64,000 bases of DNA from Cyrtodaria siliqua. Taxonomy: Eukaryota > Mollusca > Bivalvia > Adapedonta > Hiatellidae. Where the stretch lies: contig JAWPHD010001133.1 of assembly GCA_037043455.1 (NCBI GenBank), forward strand, positions 1 to 64,000, given 5' to 3'. Positions 1 to 10,311 of this stretch are shown here, piece after piece. The notes beneath the pieces were generated by a model. The model searched no databases and had not been told where the DNA came from. It worked only from the letters and a program-made list of their open reading frames with translations. Made by a program: the position numbers and the translations under genes. The stretch's first letter is position 1; every line of letters begins with the position of its first letter.

Positions 1-284
1 ATTTATACAAAAAGAAGCATCATAATACACTTTATTCATTTATAAATCGGATTAAGTCAATATATTACTTATATGAAGCCAGTAAATTACGAAAAAATTG
101 TGTATTATCGGTATTCACAATTTTCTGTCTCAATGTCTGTTCGTCGTCAACGTTTTTCTTCCCAGACATCGATTTCCTGCAAGAAAAAAAAAGTTCTTTT
201 TATTGTTTCCTTATATTGTACGCACCCCCCTTTTGGAAACCGTAAAAGTGGTAAAAAAACTGCGTACTATACAAGGTAAAATAC

Positions 285-702
285 GGTATGTCTTTATGAA
301 AAACATGCAAAACCTCAATATACAAACTTTGGACCCCCGGGGCACGGCCATTTTTGACCCTGGGGACTTTATTTGAACAAACTTGATAGTCTAGGCGTTG
401 GCGATCATTTTAAAAGAAAAACTAATGAAATCTGTCCAGCGGTTCTGGAGAAGAAGATTTTTTAAGGTTTCAACCATATATGGTAATGGCAGCCATCTTG
501 GATGTAGCGCTGACCTAATTTTAACAAATCTAAAAAGCTTTCATCTAAGGATCATCCACGTGAAGTTTGGTCAAAATTAGCCAAGCGGTTTCTGAGAAGA
601 AGTAGTTTGAAGAAAAGTTAACGGACGACAGACAGACAGACGACGGACGACGGACAACACACCATCCCATAAGCTCTGCTGGCCCTTGGCCAGTAGAGCT
701 AA
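285..702 (+). mobile_element. Truncated HINE-like element: D-type core with B-type 3' terminus
   Basis: The body (285-605) matches the D-family core seen again at 6400-6700. It is followed by an ACGG/ACGAC-rich tract and a 3' hairpin at 673-699 (arms GCTCTGCTGGCC and GGCCAGTAGAGC) ending in TAAAA. That hairpin belongs to the B/C family, whereas the matching D core at 6400-6830 ends in the D hairpin, so this copy is chimeric. No 5' terminus is visible. The preceding bases 1-284 are AT-rich and I recognise nothing in them. Confidence 0.7.
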
Positions 703-1615
703 AAATGAAGCCCTATCGTCTTAACGAGGCAAAATATAGCATTTTTAACTAAATCAAGGGCCATAACTCCGCTGTTACTAGTCCGATATGGCTGGTTTTC
801 GAACTTGTCCGAGCTTTCATCGATATTAACAATGTGGTAAAGTTTGGTAAAGATAGCATGAACAATGAAGGCCCTATCGTCTTTAATAACAAGGCAAAAT
901 ATAGCAATATAGCATTTTTAACTAAATCAAGGACCATAACTCCACTGTAACTGACCCGATCTGGCTGGTTTTCGAACTTGTCCGAGCTTTCATTGATATT
1001 AACAATGTGGTAAAGTTTGGTAAAGATAGGATAAAAAATGAAGGCCCTATCGTCTTAACGAGGCAAATATAGCATTTTGAACTAAATCAAGGGCCATAAC
1101 TCCACTGTTACTGGTCTGATCTGGTTGGTTTTCAAACTTGTCCAAGCTTTTATGGATATTAACAACATGTTAAAGTTTGGTAAAGATCGGGAGAAAAATG
1201 AAGGCCCTATCATCTTAACGAGGCAAAATATAGCATTTTTAACTAATTCAAGGGCCATAACTCCGCTGTGGCTGGTCCGATCTGGCTGATTTTCAAACTT
1301 GCCCGAGCTTTCATTGATATTAACAATCTGGTAAAGTTTGGTAAAGATCAGATGAAAAATGAAGGCCCTATTGTCTTAACGAGACAAAAAATAGCATTTT
1401 TAACTAAATCAAGGGCTATAACTCCGCTGTTACTGGTCTGATCTGTCTGGTTTTCGAACTTTTACAAGCTTTCATTGATATTAACAACCTGTTTAAGTTT
1501 GGTAAAGATCCGGTGAAAAATGAAGGCCCTATGGTCTTAACGAGACAAAAGTTAACAGACGACGGACGACGGACAACTCGCCATCCCATAAGCTCTGCTT
1601 GGCCCATTAGAGCTT
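703..1615 (+). mobile_element. B-core array with 3' terminus
   Basis: About five and a half tandem copies of the ~160-bp B core. Each has the landmarks GGTAAAGTTTGGTAAAGAT, ATGAAGGCCCTATCGTCTT, AATATAGCATTTTTAACTA and TCAAGGGCCATAACTCCG. The array ends in an ACGAC-rich tract and a degenerate 3' hairpin with AGAGCTTAAAA. It directly abuts the previous element's 3' end and has no 5' terminus of its own, so it is probably a truncated or read-through extension. Confidence 0.75.
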
Positions 1616-1616
1616 A

Positions 1617-1722
1617 AAATGAAGTATTTGCCGGAAAAAACAATAGAGTGTATTTGGGCAAAAATAGGGTAGATTTGGGTAAGTCGTATCCGATTTGATA
1701 ACAATGAATTTTAAAAAATGCT
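1617..1722 (+). repeat. 'TATTTGCCG' flank repeat, copy 1
   Basis: A ~100-bp sequence with the landmarks GAAGTATTTGCCG, GTGTATTTGGGCAAA and TTTGGGTAAGTCGTATCCG. It recurs at 2449-2560, 2637-2735 and 4404-4497, each time directly after an element 3' terminus or after another copy of itself. This suggests that the flank and the neighbouring element amplified together. Confidence 0.6.
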
Positions 1723-1724
1723 AT

Positions 1725-2449
1725 GTTAACAAAGATGGCCACTGGCAGCTATCCTGAATTTGCCGGCCGATCTGAAATTTTGCTAGGATCAACTAGACAT
1801 CAAGAGCAATATTCATGTGAAGTTACATGAAAATCCGTCAAGTAGTTTCAGAGGAGTAGTCGCTACAAATATTTACTATATAACTCTATGTAAAGTTATA
1901 GATTTCAAGAAGTAGTCCCTACAAACTTGTTTTTAAAAATCTACTTTTAGCCGTGGTGGCCATCTTGAATTTCCGGTCGACCTAAAATTTTGCTAGGATC
2001 AATTAGACATCAAGAGTAACATTCCTGTTTCATGAAAATCCGGTAGTTTCAGAGGAGTAGTCGCTACAAGATTTTACTATACAACTCTATGTAAACAAAA
2101 ATGGCCACTGCAGCCATGTTTAATATCGAATCAAAACAATTTTCTACAAGGACCAACGTCATGTCATGCTGATCATTTTAGAAAAAGTCCTATATCAATA
2201 CCACCTATAGTTTTCTAGAAGTAGTCCCTACAAACTTTTTTTTTTAAATCTATTTTTAGCTTTGGTGGCCATCTTGGATATCCCATCAACATGAATTTTT
2301 GCTAGGATCAACTAGACATCATGGGCAACATTCCTGTGAAGTTTCATGAAAATCCTTTCAATAGTTTCAGAGAAGTAGTCTCTACAAAAAAAAGTATACG
2401 GACAGACAGACGGACGACGCACCATGGCATAAGCGATCAGTCGAGCTAA
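1725..2449 (+). mobile_element. Family A element, 5'-truncated
   Basis: About two 320-bp family A core units (landmarks GGCGGCCATCTTG, TTTTGCTAGGATCAA, GAGGAGTAGTCGCTACAA) followed by a CGGACAGACAGACGG tract. The 3' terminus is shortened: GCATAAGCGATCAGTCGAGCTAAAA lacks most of the left hairpin arm. It lacks the 5' terminus. Relative to the macrodomain gene the copy lies in antisense orientation, downstream of the stop codon. Confidence 0.75.
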
Positions 2450-2792
2450 AAATGAAGCATTTGCCGAAAAAAACAATTATATAGGGTGTATTTGGGCAAA
2501 CATAGGCTATATTTGGGTAAGTCGTGTCCGATTTGAAAACAGTGAATTTTAAAAAAGGCTGCAAAGTTCATATCTGCAGCTAATATATATAATTGTTCAC
2601 TGATTACATTCATTTATACCATACTCAACTACAAATATGAAGTATTTGCCGAAAAAAATAATAAAATAGGGTGTATTTGGGCAAACATAGGCTATATTTG
2701 GGTAAGTCGTATCCGATTTGCAAACAGTGAGCTGCAAGCTATTATATATTTTTTTCCACAAATTGCGTTCATTTATACCATACTCAACTATA
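2449..2792 (+). repeat. 'TATTTGCCG' flank repeat, two tandem copies
   Basis: Two ~185-bp units (2449-2636 and 2637-2792). Each begins with ATGAAG(C/T)ATTTGCCG and ends with CATTTATACCATACTCAACTA. The next family A element starts immediately after the second unit. Confidence 0.65.
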
Positions 2793-4403
2793 ACAAGAGG
2801 TCAATGACCTTGAAGCTCTACTGATTGATTTTGATTTCAGGAAGTAGTCGCTACAAACTTTGTTTTTTGAAAATCTATTTTTAGCCGTAGCGGCCACCTT
2901 GAATTTCCGGCCGATCTGAAATTTTGCTAGGACCAATTAGACATCAAGAGCAACATTCCTGTGAATTTTCATGAAAATCTGTCAAGTAGTTTCAGAGGAG
3001 TAGTCGCTACAAGTTTTCATTATATAACTCTATGTAAACAAAGACGGCCGCTGACAGCCATGTTTAACATTGAATCAAAATAATGTTTGACTCTGATAAC
3101 CATCACGTCATGCTGATCATTTTAGAAAAAGTCCCATATCAATATCTTTTATAGTTTTCAAGAAGTAGTCGCTACAAACTTATTTTTTAAAAATCTATTT
3201 TTAGGCGTGGCGGCCATCTTGAATTTCTGGCGGACCTGACATTTTGCTGGGATCAATTAGACATCAAGAGCAACATTCATGTGAAGTTTCATGAAAATTC
3301 GTCAAGAAGTTTCAGAGGAGTAGTCGCTACAAGTTTTCATTATATAACTCTATGTAAACAAAGATGGCCACTGGCAGCCATGTTTAAAGTTGAATCAAAA
3401 TAATGTTCAACTCGGATTACCATCATGTCATGCTGATCATTTTAGAAAAAGTCCCATATCAATATCTCTTATAGTTTACAAGAAGTAGTCGCTACAAACT
3501 TATTTTTTAAAAAATCTATTTTTAGCCGTGGCAGCCATCTTGAATTTCCGGCCGACCTGAAATTTTGCTAGGATCAATAAGATATCAAGAGCAACAATCC
3601 TGTGAAGTTTCATGAAAATCCGTCTAGTAGTTTCAGAGGAGGAGTCGCTACAAGTTTTCATTATATAACTCTATGTAAACAAAGATGGCCGCTGGCAGCC
3701 ATGTTTAAGGTCGAATCAAAACGATTTTCGACAAGGACCAACATCATGTCATGCTGATCATTTTAGAAAAAGTCCCATATCAATATCTCTTATAGTTTTC
3801 AAGAAGTAGTCGCTACTAACTTATTTTTTAAAAATCTATTTTTAGCCGTGGCGGCCATCTTGAATTTCCGGCCGACCTGAAATTTTGCTAGGATCAATTA
3901 GACATCAAGAACAACATTCCTGTGAAGTTTTATGAAAATCCGTCTAGTAGTTTCAGAGGAGTAGTCGCTACAAGTTTTCATTATATAACTCTATGTAAAT
4001 AAAGATGGCCGCTGGCAGCCATGTTTAAAGTCGAATCAAAACGATTTTCGACAAGGATCAACATCATGTCATACTGATCATTTTAGAAAAAGTCCCATAT
4101 CAATATCCCTTAGAGTTTTCAAGAAGTAGTCGCTACAAACTTGTTTTTTAAAAACCTATTTTTAGATTTGGCGGCCATCTTGGATTTCACATCTATATGA
4201 ATTTTTGCTAGGATCAACTAGACTTCATGGGCAACATTTCTGTAAAGTTTCATGAAAATCAATTCAGTAGTTTCAGAGGAGTAGTCGCTACAAAAAAAAG
4301 TTTATGGACAGACAGACGGACGGACGGACGGACGGACAGACGGACGGACGAGGGAAACCGCACCACGGCATAAGCTCTGCTGATCTCTGATCAGTAGAGC
4401 TAA
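2793..4403 (+). mobile_element. Family A HINE-like element, full length
   Basis: The 5' terminus ACAAGAGGTCAATGACC contains a small palindrome and is followed by the subterminal repeat AGCTCTACTGAT. Next come about four and a half 320-bp core units, then a (GGAC)n tract near 4315-4350. The 3' hairpin has arms GCTCTGCTGATC and GATCAGTAGAGC and ends in TAAAA. The subterminal repeat is the exact reverse complement of the hairpin's right arm. This plan (subterminal inverted repeats, core tandem repeats, microsatellite, 3' hairpin) is that of HINE/pearl-type non-autonomous elements of bivalves. No transposase or helicase is encoded. Confidence 0.85.
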
Positions 4404-4709
4404 AAATGAAGTGTTTGCTGAAAAAAACAATTACATAAAGTGTATTTTACTATTTAGGTAATTTAAGTGTATTTGGGTATATTTGGGTAAATCGTGCTGC
4501 CCTCTCAGGTGAGGGCACTGTCGTAAGAGAGGTCGATATTTCAATGTCACCCACAAACTTATGATCTCCACAAACTCAAGAGATTTTCAACGATATATGT
4601 GTGAATTTAATTATCTCCCTTTAATTTTATATTTACAACATTTTAATGTTCTCTTGGGTAGTCTCTAAAAACAGTTTTTCCAGCACTATTATAGAAATGT
4701 TATCATAGT
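4404..4709. other. 3' flank of macrodomain gene, including a flank-repeat copy
   Basis: Positions 4404-4497 are the fourth copy of the 'TATTTGCCG' repeat. Positions 4500-4709 look single-copy and would be the 3' UTR of the minus-strand gene. On the minus strand an ATTAAA-type poly(A) signal variant is present near 4619-4624 (TTTAAT on the plus strand). I see no canonical AATAAA close by, so the poly(A) site is uncertain. Confidence 0.45.
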
Positions 4710-5158
4710 TCAATCATCAATAATCATAAGGTTGCCTCTTTTAGCTGGTTCAGAATTTTGCCTTTGAAGTTGTTTTGGGTTTTCATTGTCTTCCTTGCTT
4801 TGCCTTTCCCGATAGCTACCCGACAGGCTTTGTTTACCACTATCTGAAATGTTTTCCCTCAAGCTAGAATTCCCAGTTTCTGTTGCAAGTCCCTCTGCTG
4901 TGAATGTTTTTTTGTAGTGCTGTCCTGACTGAGACATTGAAGGTTGTTGAATGCCTGCAGCTTGGTTAGCATTGTTGCCATAGTCACCGGATGCTTCACT
5001 GAACACCCGTACCAGAGTGGTACATATCATGTCTGCATTGTTGACAAGATGTAGTTCAGAGATTTGGTTGTCTCCATACTTCGAGCAGAAATCACAGATG
5101 GCAGATAAGAAAGCCTGACAGCACAGTTTCAGTTTACTGCTATCTGCCTGTATGGAAC
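4710..5158 (-). CDS. Macrodomain protein, last coding exon
   Basis: The acceptor is at 5159-5161 (pyrimidine-rich AATTTCAG). The exon enters in phase 1, so the codon split G|GT joins the upstream exon's IGTG to SIQADSSKLKLCCQAF. The first ~65 residues complete macrodomain 2: a Leu/Cys-rich helix, then the strand ISELHLVNNAD and a final helix reaching VRVFSE. The remaining ~85 residues are a Ser/Gln/Asn-rich tail ending in a stop at 4710-4712. PARP9/14-type proteins usually continue to WWE or PARP catalytic domains after their macrodomains. None follows here, so this may be a macro-only paralogue, or an alternative exon may lie outside the window. The frame and phase match are seen directly; the function is from family knowledge. 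Confidence 0.78.
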
Positions 5159-5463
5159 CTGAAATTTATATTTAGAAAAGACCAGTTGAATTCACACTTA
5201 TTTGTCCGAAAGCCAACTCTTTAGAAAAAATCTCTTTGAAAACTAAGGTAATCACCATAACCAGCTGAGACATAGAAAACACATCTGTACAGTTTAGCTC
5301 CAAGGCTAATAACAAGGTAATGAAGGTTTTTTATGTATTCAAACTAACAAGAGCACCACATACACTAATCCGAGCCTTCTCCGACCCTAAAAGCCTTCTT
5401 TTCTTTTTTTGTGTGTCTTATTAGGGTCAGAGGAAATCCTATAGTGAAAACGGGGGGATTACT

Positions 5464-6828
5464 AAAAGAGGGCCAAGATTGCCCTATATCGATCACCTGA
5501 GTACTGGCACATTATCAAACTTCTTCGAAATCTTATGGTCATATACAATCTGTGCAAGTTTGGTTAATATTGTTCAAGAAATGTGGCCTCTGTTGTGTTA
5601 ACAACATTGTTATAAAGACACTGACAAAATTTGGTAAAGATCAAATACAAAATGAAGGTGGCAGGACCAAATGTGACCCTAGGGCAACATGAAATGTATG
5701 AGAGCTGTGTGCCTTGTGGTTTCAGAGATTTTTTAAGTTTTTCCCTATACAAGTCTATGTAAAACATGTGACCCCTGGGGCGGGGCAAAATGTGACCCCA
5801 GAGTCACCATTTGAACAATCTTGGTAAAGGACCATAAGCAAATGCAAAATATTAAACCTCTGGCTCTTGCATTACCAGTGAAGAAGATTTTTTTCAGCAT
5901 TTTCCTATACAAGCCTATGTAAAACTGTGACCCCCGGGGCGGGGCCAAATTGTGACCCCAGGGTCATCATTTGAACACACTTGGTAAAGGACCATAATCT
6001 TATAGTAACTGCAAAATATTAAACCTCTGGTTCTTGCAGTTTCAGAGAAAAAGATTTTATAATTGTTTTCCTATACAAGTCTATGTAAAACTGTGACCCC
6101 CGGGGCGGGGCCAAATTTGACATCAGGGTCACCATTTGATCAAACTTGGTAGAGGACAATAAGCTGAGAGCAAATGCAAAATATTAAACATCTGGCTCTT
6201 GCAGTTTCAGAGAAGATTTATTTTTCCCCCCCTTTATAAGTCTATGTAAAACTGTGAACCCCGGGGCGGGGCCAAATTAGACCCCAAGGTCACCATTTGA
6301 ACAAACTTAGTAGAGGACAATAAGTTGATGCTACATGTAATACATGAAAGCTCTGTGGTTTCAGAGAAGATTTTTTAAAGTTTTTTCCTATATAAGTCTA
6401 TGAAAAACATGCAAAATCTCAATATACAAACTTTGGATCCCCAGGGCACGGTCATTTTTGATACCGGGGACTTCATTTGAACAAACTTGATAGTCTAGGC
6501 GTTGGCGATCATTTTAAAAGAAAAACTGTCGAAATCTGTCCGGATTTTTTTAAGGTTTTGACGATATATGGTAATGGCGGCCATTTAGGATGCCACGCTG
6601 ACCTACTTTTAACAAATCTAGAAAGCATTCAACTAAGGATCATACATGTGAAGTTTGGTCAAAATTGGCCAAGCAGTTTCTGAGGAGAAGTCGTTTAAAG
6701 TAAAAGTTCGACGGATGAACGACGGACGAAGAGTGATCCCAATAGATCGGACGGACGATGGACGGACGGACGACAGACTAAGAGTGATCCCAATAGATCA
6801 CCTTGAGCCTTCAGCTCATGTGATCTAA
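5464..6828 (+). mobile_element. Family D HINE-like element, full length
   Basis: The 5' end AAGAGGGCCAAGATTGCCC is followed by the subterminal repeat GATCACCTGAG. Tandem ~165-bp cores carry CTGTGACCCCCGGGGCGGGG and GTTTCAGAGAAGA(A/T). A variant core near 6400-6700 has GGCGGCCATTTAGGAT. The end is an ACGG-rich tract with the duplicated phrase AAGAGTGATCCCAATAGATC and a hairpin at 6796-6825 (arms GATCACCTTGAGC and GCTCATGTGATC), then TAAAA. As in family A, the 5' subterminal repeat complements the right arm of the 3' hairpin. Confidence 0.8.
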
Positions 6829-7374
6829 AAACACACAAGTCATGTACTTCCAACGATGTTTTCTGCATCGGGTCGATTTATTTGATATAATTTAGACTAA
6901 CAAAACTATCAATTAATGTTTATTATACCAAGCTGCAATGATAAAACTGCACCTTTATCGATTGTAGTGACACAATAAAACATTTATGTTTTGAAGTACA
7001 CTTTTATTTACTTTATCCGCCATATTGTCATTTTGTATATTAATTAAATTCCCATGATATTCTCTCGCGAGATGAAGGCATTCATTGTCCCCTCATCAAA
7101 TTACTCCACCATCAACCACGTGTATCAACTGACAACATGGAGGGATCAAACTGTTCTCGGAGTATAATTAGGATTTAAAATTTAAAGATAAACAATTGGA
7201 TGTAGTTCAGAGAATTGCGAGTGTCAAAAGGAAAAGTTGGTCGCAATTTTGAAATTGTCTTAATTTTGCGGGAAATATTTATCACGGGACTCTTGACCTG
7301 AATAACAACAAATGTAGGAAATTTAATATTTGTTAACTTCGTCTGAAAAGGGTTGACCGTTACAACTTTAAAAC
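6829..7374. other. Single-copy island inside the TIR element
   Basis: No repeat or plausible reading frame was recognised. The stretch contains the palindrome TCTCGCGAGA (7063-7072) and an E-box CACGTG near 7119, followed within 25 bp by an ATG with a short frame of about 13 codons. It lies deep in the 18.7-kb intron of the macrodomain gene. Confidence 0.4.
7063..7072. promoter_or_regulatory. TCTCGCGAGA palindrome (promoter-type motif)
   Basis: This perfect 10-bp palindrome is a known core-promoter-associated motif in animal genomes. Here it sits in AT-rich surroundings in the single-copy part of a transposon. An E-box CACGTG lies about 50 bp downstream on the plus strand. No transcript is implied by sequence alone. 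Confidence 0.3.
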
Positions 7375-7600
7375 GATTTATATAACAGATATTTCGGTTC
7401 AGATAGGTAAATAAATATACTGATAATCACTTCAGATGCTTGAAATGTTAATTCAATGCATACTTTCTTAGATATATTGACTTAAAACCAAGAGGGTAGC
7501 TCCCCGTGTTTTTACTATAGGAACCGCTCTGACCGTACACAGCCAGATCGAATATCAAAATCGTAAAAAAGGCTGGTAAGGTCAGAGAAGGCTCAGATTA

Positions 7601-7994
7601 CACACATACACAAACAAGTTAGTTTCTATACCCAAGTATTATCTGTAAAGCAGCATCAGCAAAGAATATAATTTTTTGAGTTTATTTCCATTGATTATTT
7701 TTCTTTTTGTCCAATTTGAACAACAACTACAACCACAACAACAAAATGGCCCAAATTTGAGGGTCACCATAGTCTGCTACTTTTCATTTTTGTTTGTATT
7801 CGTTGCTTTCAAGGGATCCTCTTTTCAGCATTTACTGGTAGAGGACCATATGCAAAAGATTTTGTTTCAATCATGGGAAGAAAAGCAACATGAATTAAGA
7901 ACAAATTAGATTAGAATATAGTGGTTTGTATGTTAGTATGGTTTTTACGTCATTTTCAACACATGTAAGGTTATATATGATGGTCGATTTTTTA
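7601..7994 (+). repeat. Intronic stretch with a D-core fragment
   Basis: Positions 7745-7885 resemble a decayed D core (CCAAATTTGAGGGTCACCAT, then CTGGTAGAGGACCATA). The rest, including a CAACAACTACAACCACAACAAC-like simple stretch near 7720-7745, has no recognised feature. Confidence 0.5.
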
Positions 7995-8888
7995 GTTCCC
8001 CTAAGCACCTGAGCCGAAGGCTCAAAGTGAGCTATTATGACAGCTTTTTGTCCGTCCGTTAGCTCTTGGATACGCAACTTCTCCTTGGACAATTTTGACC
8101 AAATTTCACATGGATGATACTGAGGTCAAATTATTTCAAAATTATACAAATTAGGTCAATGCGACATCCAAGATGGCCGCCATTACCATATATGGTCAAG
8201 GGGTTAGCCTTAAAAATTCTTCTTCTCAAGAACCACTGAACAGATTTTAAAAGTTTTTGTTTATTGCCAACTCCTAAATTACAAAAGTTGTACAAACGAA
8301 GTTCCTAGGATCAAAAATGGCTGTGCCCCGAGGTTCCAAAGTTTGTATATATGGAGATTTTACATAGACTTTACATGTTTTATATAGGAAATTTAAAAAA
8401 TCTTTTTCTCTAAAAGCACAAGATGTAGATCTGTCATATATTGTATGTAGCATTAGCTTATGATCCTTTACAAAGTTTTGTTCAAATGGTGACCTTGGGG
8501 TCAAATCTTGCCCCGCCCCTGGGGTCACAGTTTTACATAGAATAGTATAGGAAACTTTTAAACAAAATTATTCTCCAAAACTGCTTGGTCACTTTTGATT
8601 AAACTTCAGATGGATGATCCTTAGGTCAATGATTTTCAAATTTGTTAAAATTAGGGCAACGCCACATCCAAGATGGCCGCCGTTGGAAGGGTGGGTGGGG
8701 GAGGGTAAACAACATCTCAGAAACTGCATGGCCAACTTTGACCAAATTTCAAGCGGATGATTTCGAGGTCAATGCCTTTCAAAATTATACAAATTAGATT
8801 GATGCATTATCCAAGATGGCCACCATTACCATATATGGTCAGAACCTTAAAAAATCTTCTTCTTAAGAACCACTGAATAGATTTCGAT
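7995..8888 (-). mobile_element. Family D element in inverted orientation
   Basis: Read on the minus strand, the 3' terminus is at 7995-8030. Its hairpin arms GAGCC and GGCTC lie around TTC, and a GGACGGAC tract follows near 8052. D cores then run up to 8888 (TCCAAGATGGCCGCCATTAC at 8170, CCAAGATGGCC at 8810). No 5' terminus is seen. This is one of the few elements in sense orientation with the macrodomain gene. Confidence 0.7.
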
Positions 8889-8892
8889 AGTT

Positions 8893-9421
8893 TTTAGCTG
8901 GACCGGCCAAAGGCCAGCAGAGCTTATGGGATGACATGTTGTCCGTCGTAAGTCTGTCGTCCATCGTTAACTTCTGTCTCGTTAAGACGATAGGCCTCGT
9001 TAAGACGTTCGGGACTTCATTTTCCATCCAATCTAAAACAAACTTTACCAGATTGTTAATATCAATAAAAGCACGGAAAAGTTCGAAAACCAGCCAAATC
9101 GGACAAGTAACACCCGAGTTATACCCCTGATTTAGTTAAAAGGGCTATTTTTTGCCTCGTTAAGTCGATAGAGCCTTCATTTTCCATCAGATCTTTACCA
9201 ACTCTACCAGATTGTTAATATCAATGAAAGCTCGGACAAGTTTGAAAACCAGTCAGATCGGACCAAAAACTCCAGAGTTATGTGCCCTTGAATTATTGAA
9301 AAATGCCATTTGCAGCCTTGTGAACACTGTAGCGCCTTCATTTTGTATTCAATCTTTCCCAAAGTCGGCCAGATTGTTGATATCAATAAAATCTCGGACG
9401 AGTTTGAAAACCAGCCAGATC
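8893..9421 (-). mobile_element. B-core element in inverted orientation
   Basis: On the minus strand the 3' terminus is at 8893-8935: hairpin arms GGCCAAAGGCC-flanked, GCTCTGCTGGCC-like, with TAAAAA at the outer end. A diverged ACGAC tract follows, then about three B cores up to 9421. Inverted landmarks such as CTCGTTAAGACGATAG and AATATCAATGAAAGCTCGGA are clear. Confidence 0.7.
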
Positions 9422-9435
9422 GAACTGGGGTCCTG

Positions 9436-9446
9436 GGTTCAAATCT
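9436..9446 (+). promoter_or_regulatory. Pol III B-box-like motif (tRNA/SINE-derived fragment)
   Basis: GGTTCAAATCT is close to the internal pol III B box and sits in a T-arm-like context (CTGGGTTCAAATCTCACTGG). Similar fragments, on the opposite strand, are at 12078-12088 and near 48990-49010. Probably the residue of a tRNA-derived SINE; no A box or cloverleaf is recognisable. Confidence 0.4.
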
Positions 9447-9524
9447 CACTGGAGCACATATATTTTTTTTCCCATAAAAAACCTTGGTTCATGGATTGAA
9501 TTTTTGAAAAAAAACTTTTTTTAA

Positions 9525-9880
9525 TTTTATTGGTCCAATCTGGCTGGTTTTCAGACATTTCATTGATATCAACAATCTGTCTAAATTTGGAAAAGATCAG
9601 ACGGAAAATGCAGGTCCTATCGTGTAAATGAGGTAAGGTAGAGCATATTTAAGAAAATCAAGGGCCATAACTCTGGTGATACTGGTCCGATCTTGGTTTC
9701 CGAACTTGTCAGATATATCATTGATATCAACAATCTGGCTAAGTTGGAAAAGATCAGATGAAAAATAAAGGCCCTATCGTGTTAATGAAGCAAACTATCA
9801 CACATTGAAGAAAATCATGGGACATAACTCCAGTACTGGCTCAAGCTGGATGGTTTTTGAAATTATTCAAGCTTTTATTA
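9525..9880 (+). repeat. Diverged B-core fragment
   Basis: About two B-like units (TCTGGCTGGTTTTC, ATTGATATCAACAATCTG, AAATCAAGGGCCATAACTC), with more changes than neighbouring arrays and no termini. Confidence 0.6.
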
Positions 9881-9883
9881 ACA

Positions 9884-10310
9884 ACAGGGCCAAGATGGTC
9901 CTGAATCGATCACCTGAGGATCTTTGCAATGATGAATTTAGATGTTTTTAAGTCTTTCACTATGTAAAAACATGCAAAATCTCTACATACAAACTTGGGA
10001 TCCAGGGTTGCAGCCATCATTGACCCCAAAGGACTTCAAATGAGCAAACTTGTTAGACCAGGGGTAAGCGATCATTAATAATAATAAAGAACAAGAGAAC
10101 AAGAGGGCCTTTGGATGCTCTACAAGCTAAAATGGCTCTTATATCAAGGGGTTTCATCATTAAATTCCTTTCAATACCTTTTTACAAGTGCAAAACACAA
10201 CAACACCCTCAACCAAAATTTTAAACCCACAACTCCATGCTTGCAATTTTAAAAGAAGATTTTTTAAGTTTTCAATATATAAATCGATGTAAAACAGGAA
10301 AATGATAATA
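9884..10310 (+). repeat. 5' fragments of a D element and of an AAGAGGGCC-type element
   Basis: Positions 9884-10082 begin with the D-type 5' end (GGCCAAGATGGTCC, then GATCACCTGAGG) and stop in a D core. At 10099 another 5' terminus starts (ACAAGAGGGCCTTTGGATGC) and continues to 10310 with a segment shared with 27300-27360 (AAAATGGCTCTTATATCAAG). Both fragments lack 3' ends. Confidence 0.55.
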
Positions 10311-10311
10311 A

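Larger units (their letters stand above)
5366..7600. mobile_element. DNA transposon with ~100-bp terminal inverted repeats, carrying a nested D element
   Basis: The left end TAATCCGAGCCTTCTC is mirrored at the right end GAGAAGGCTCAGATTA. The inverted similarity extends inward about 100 bp on each side, including CCTATAGTGAAAAC on the left against GTTTTTACTATAGG on the right. The flanks share CACATACAC, a possible 8-9 bp target duplication offset by two bases. No transposase frame is visible. A family D element (5464-6828) is nested just inside the left arm. A second, broken copy of this element is at 27139-27275 plus 29696-29739. Confidence 0.65.

Noticed and set aside
2793..4403. Classical Helitron (5' TC, 3' CTRR with hairpin 10-12 bp from the end)
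   Set aside because: The 3' hairpin and CTAA fit loosely, but the 5' end is ACAAGAG and subterminal inverted repeats are present, which fits Helentron/HINE-type elements better.
4710..5158. PARP or WWE domain after the second macrodomain
   Set aside because: The tail is polar and low-complexity, with no catalytic H-Y-E-type pattern; the frame simply stops.
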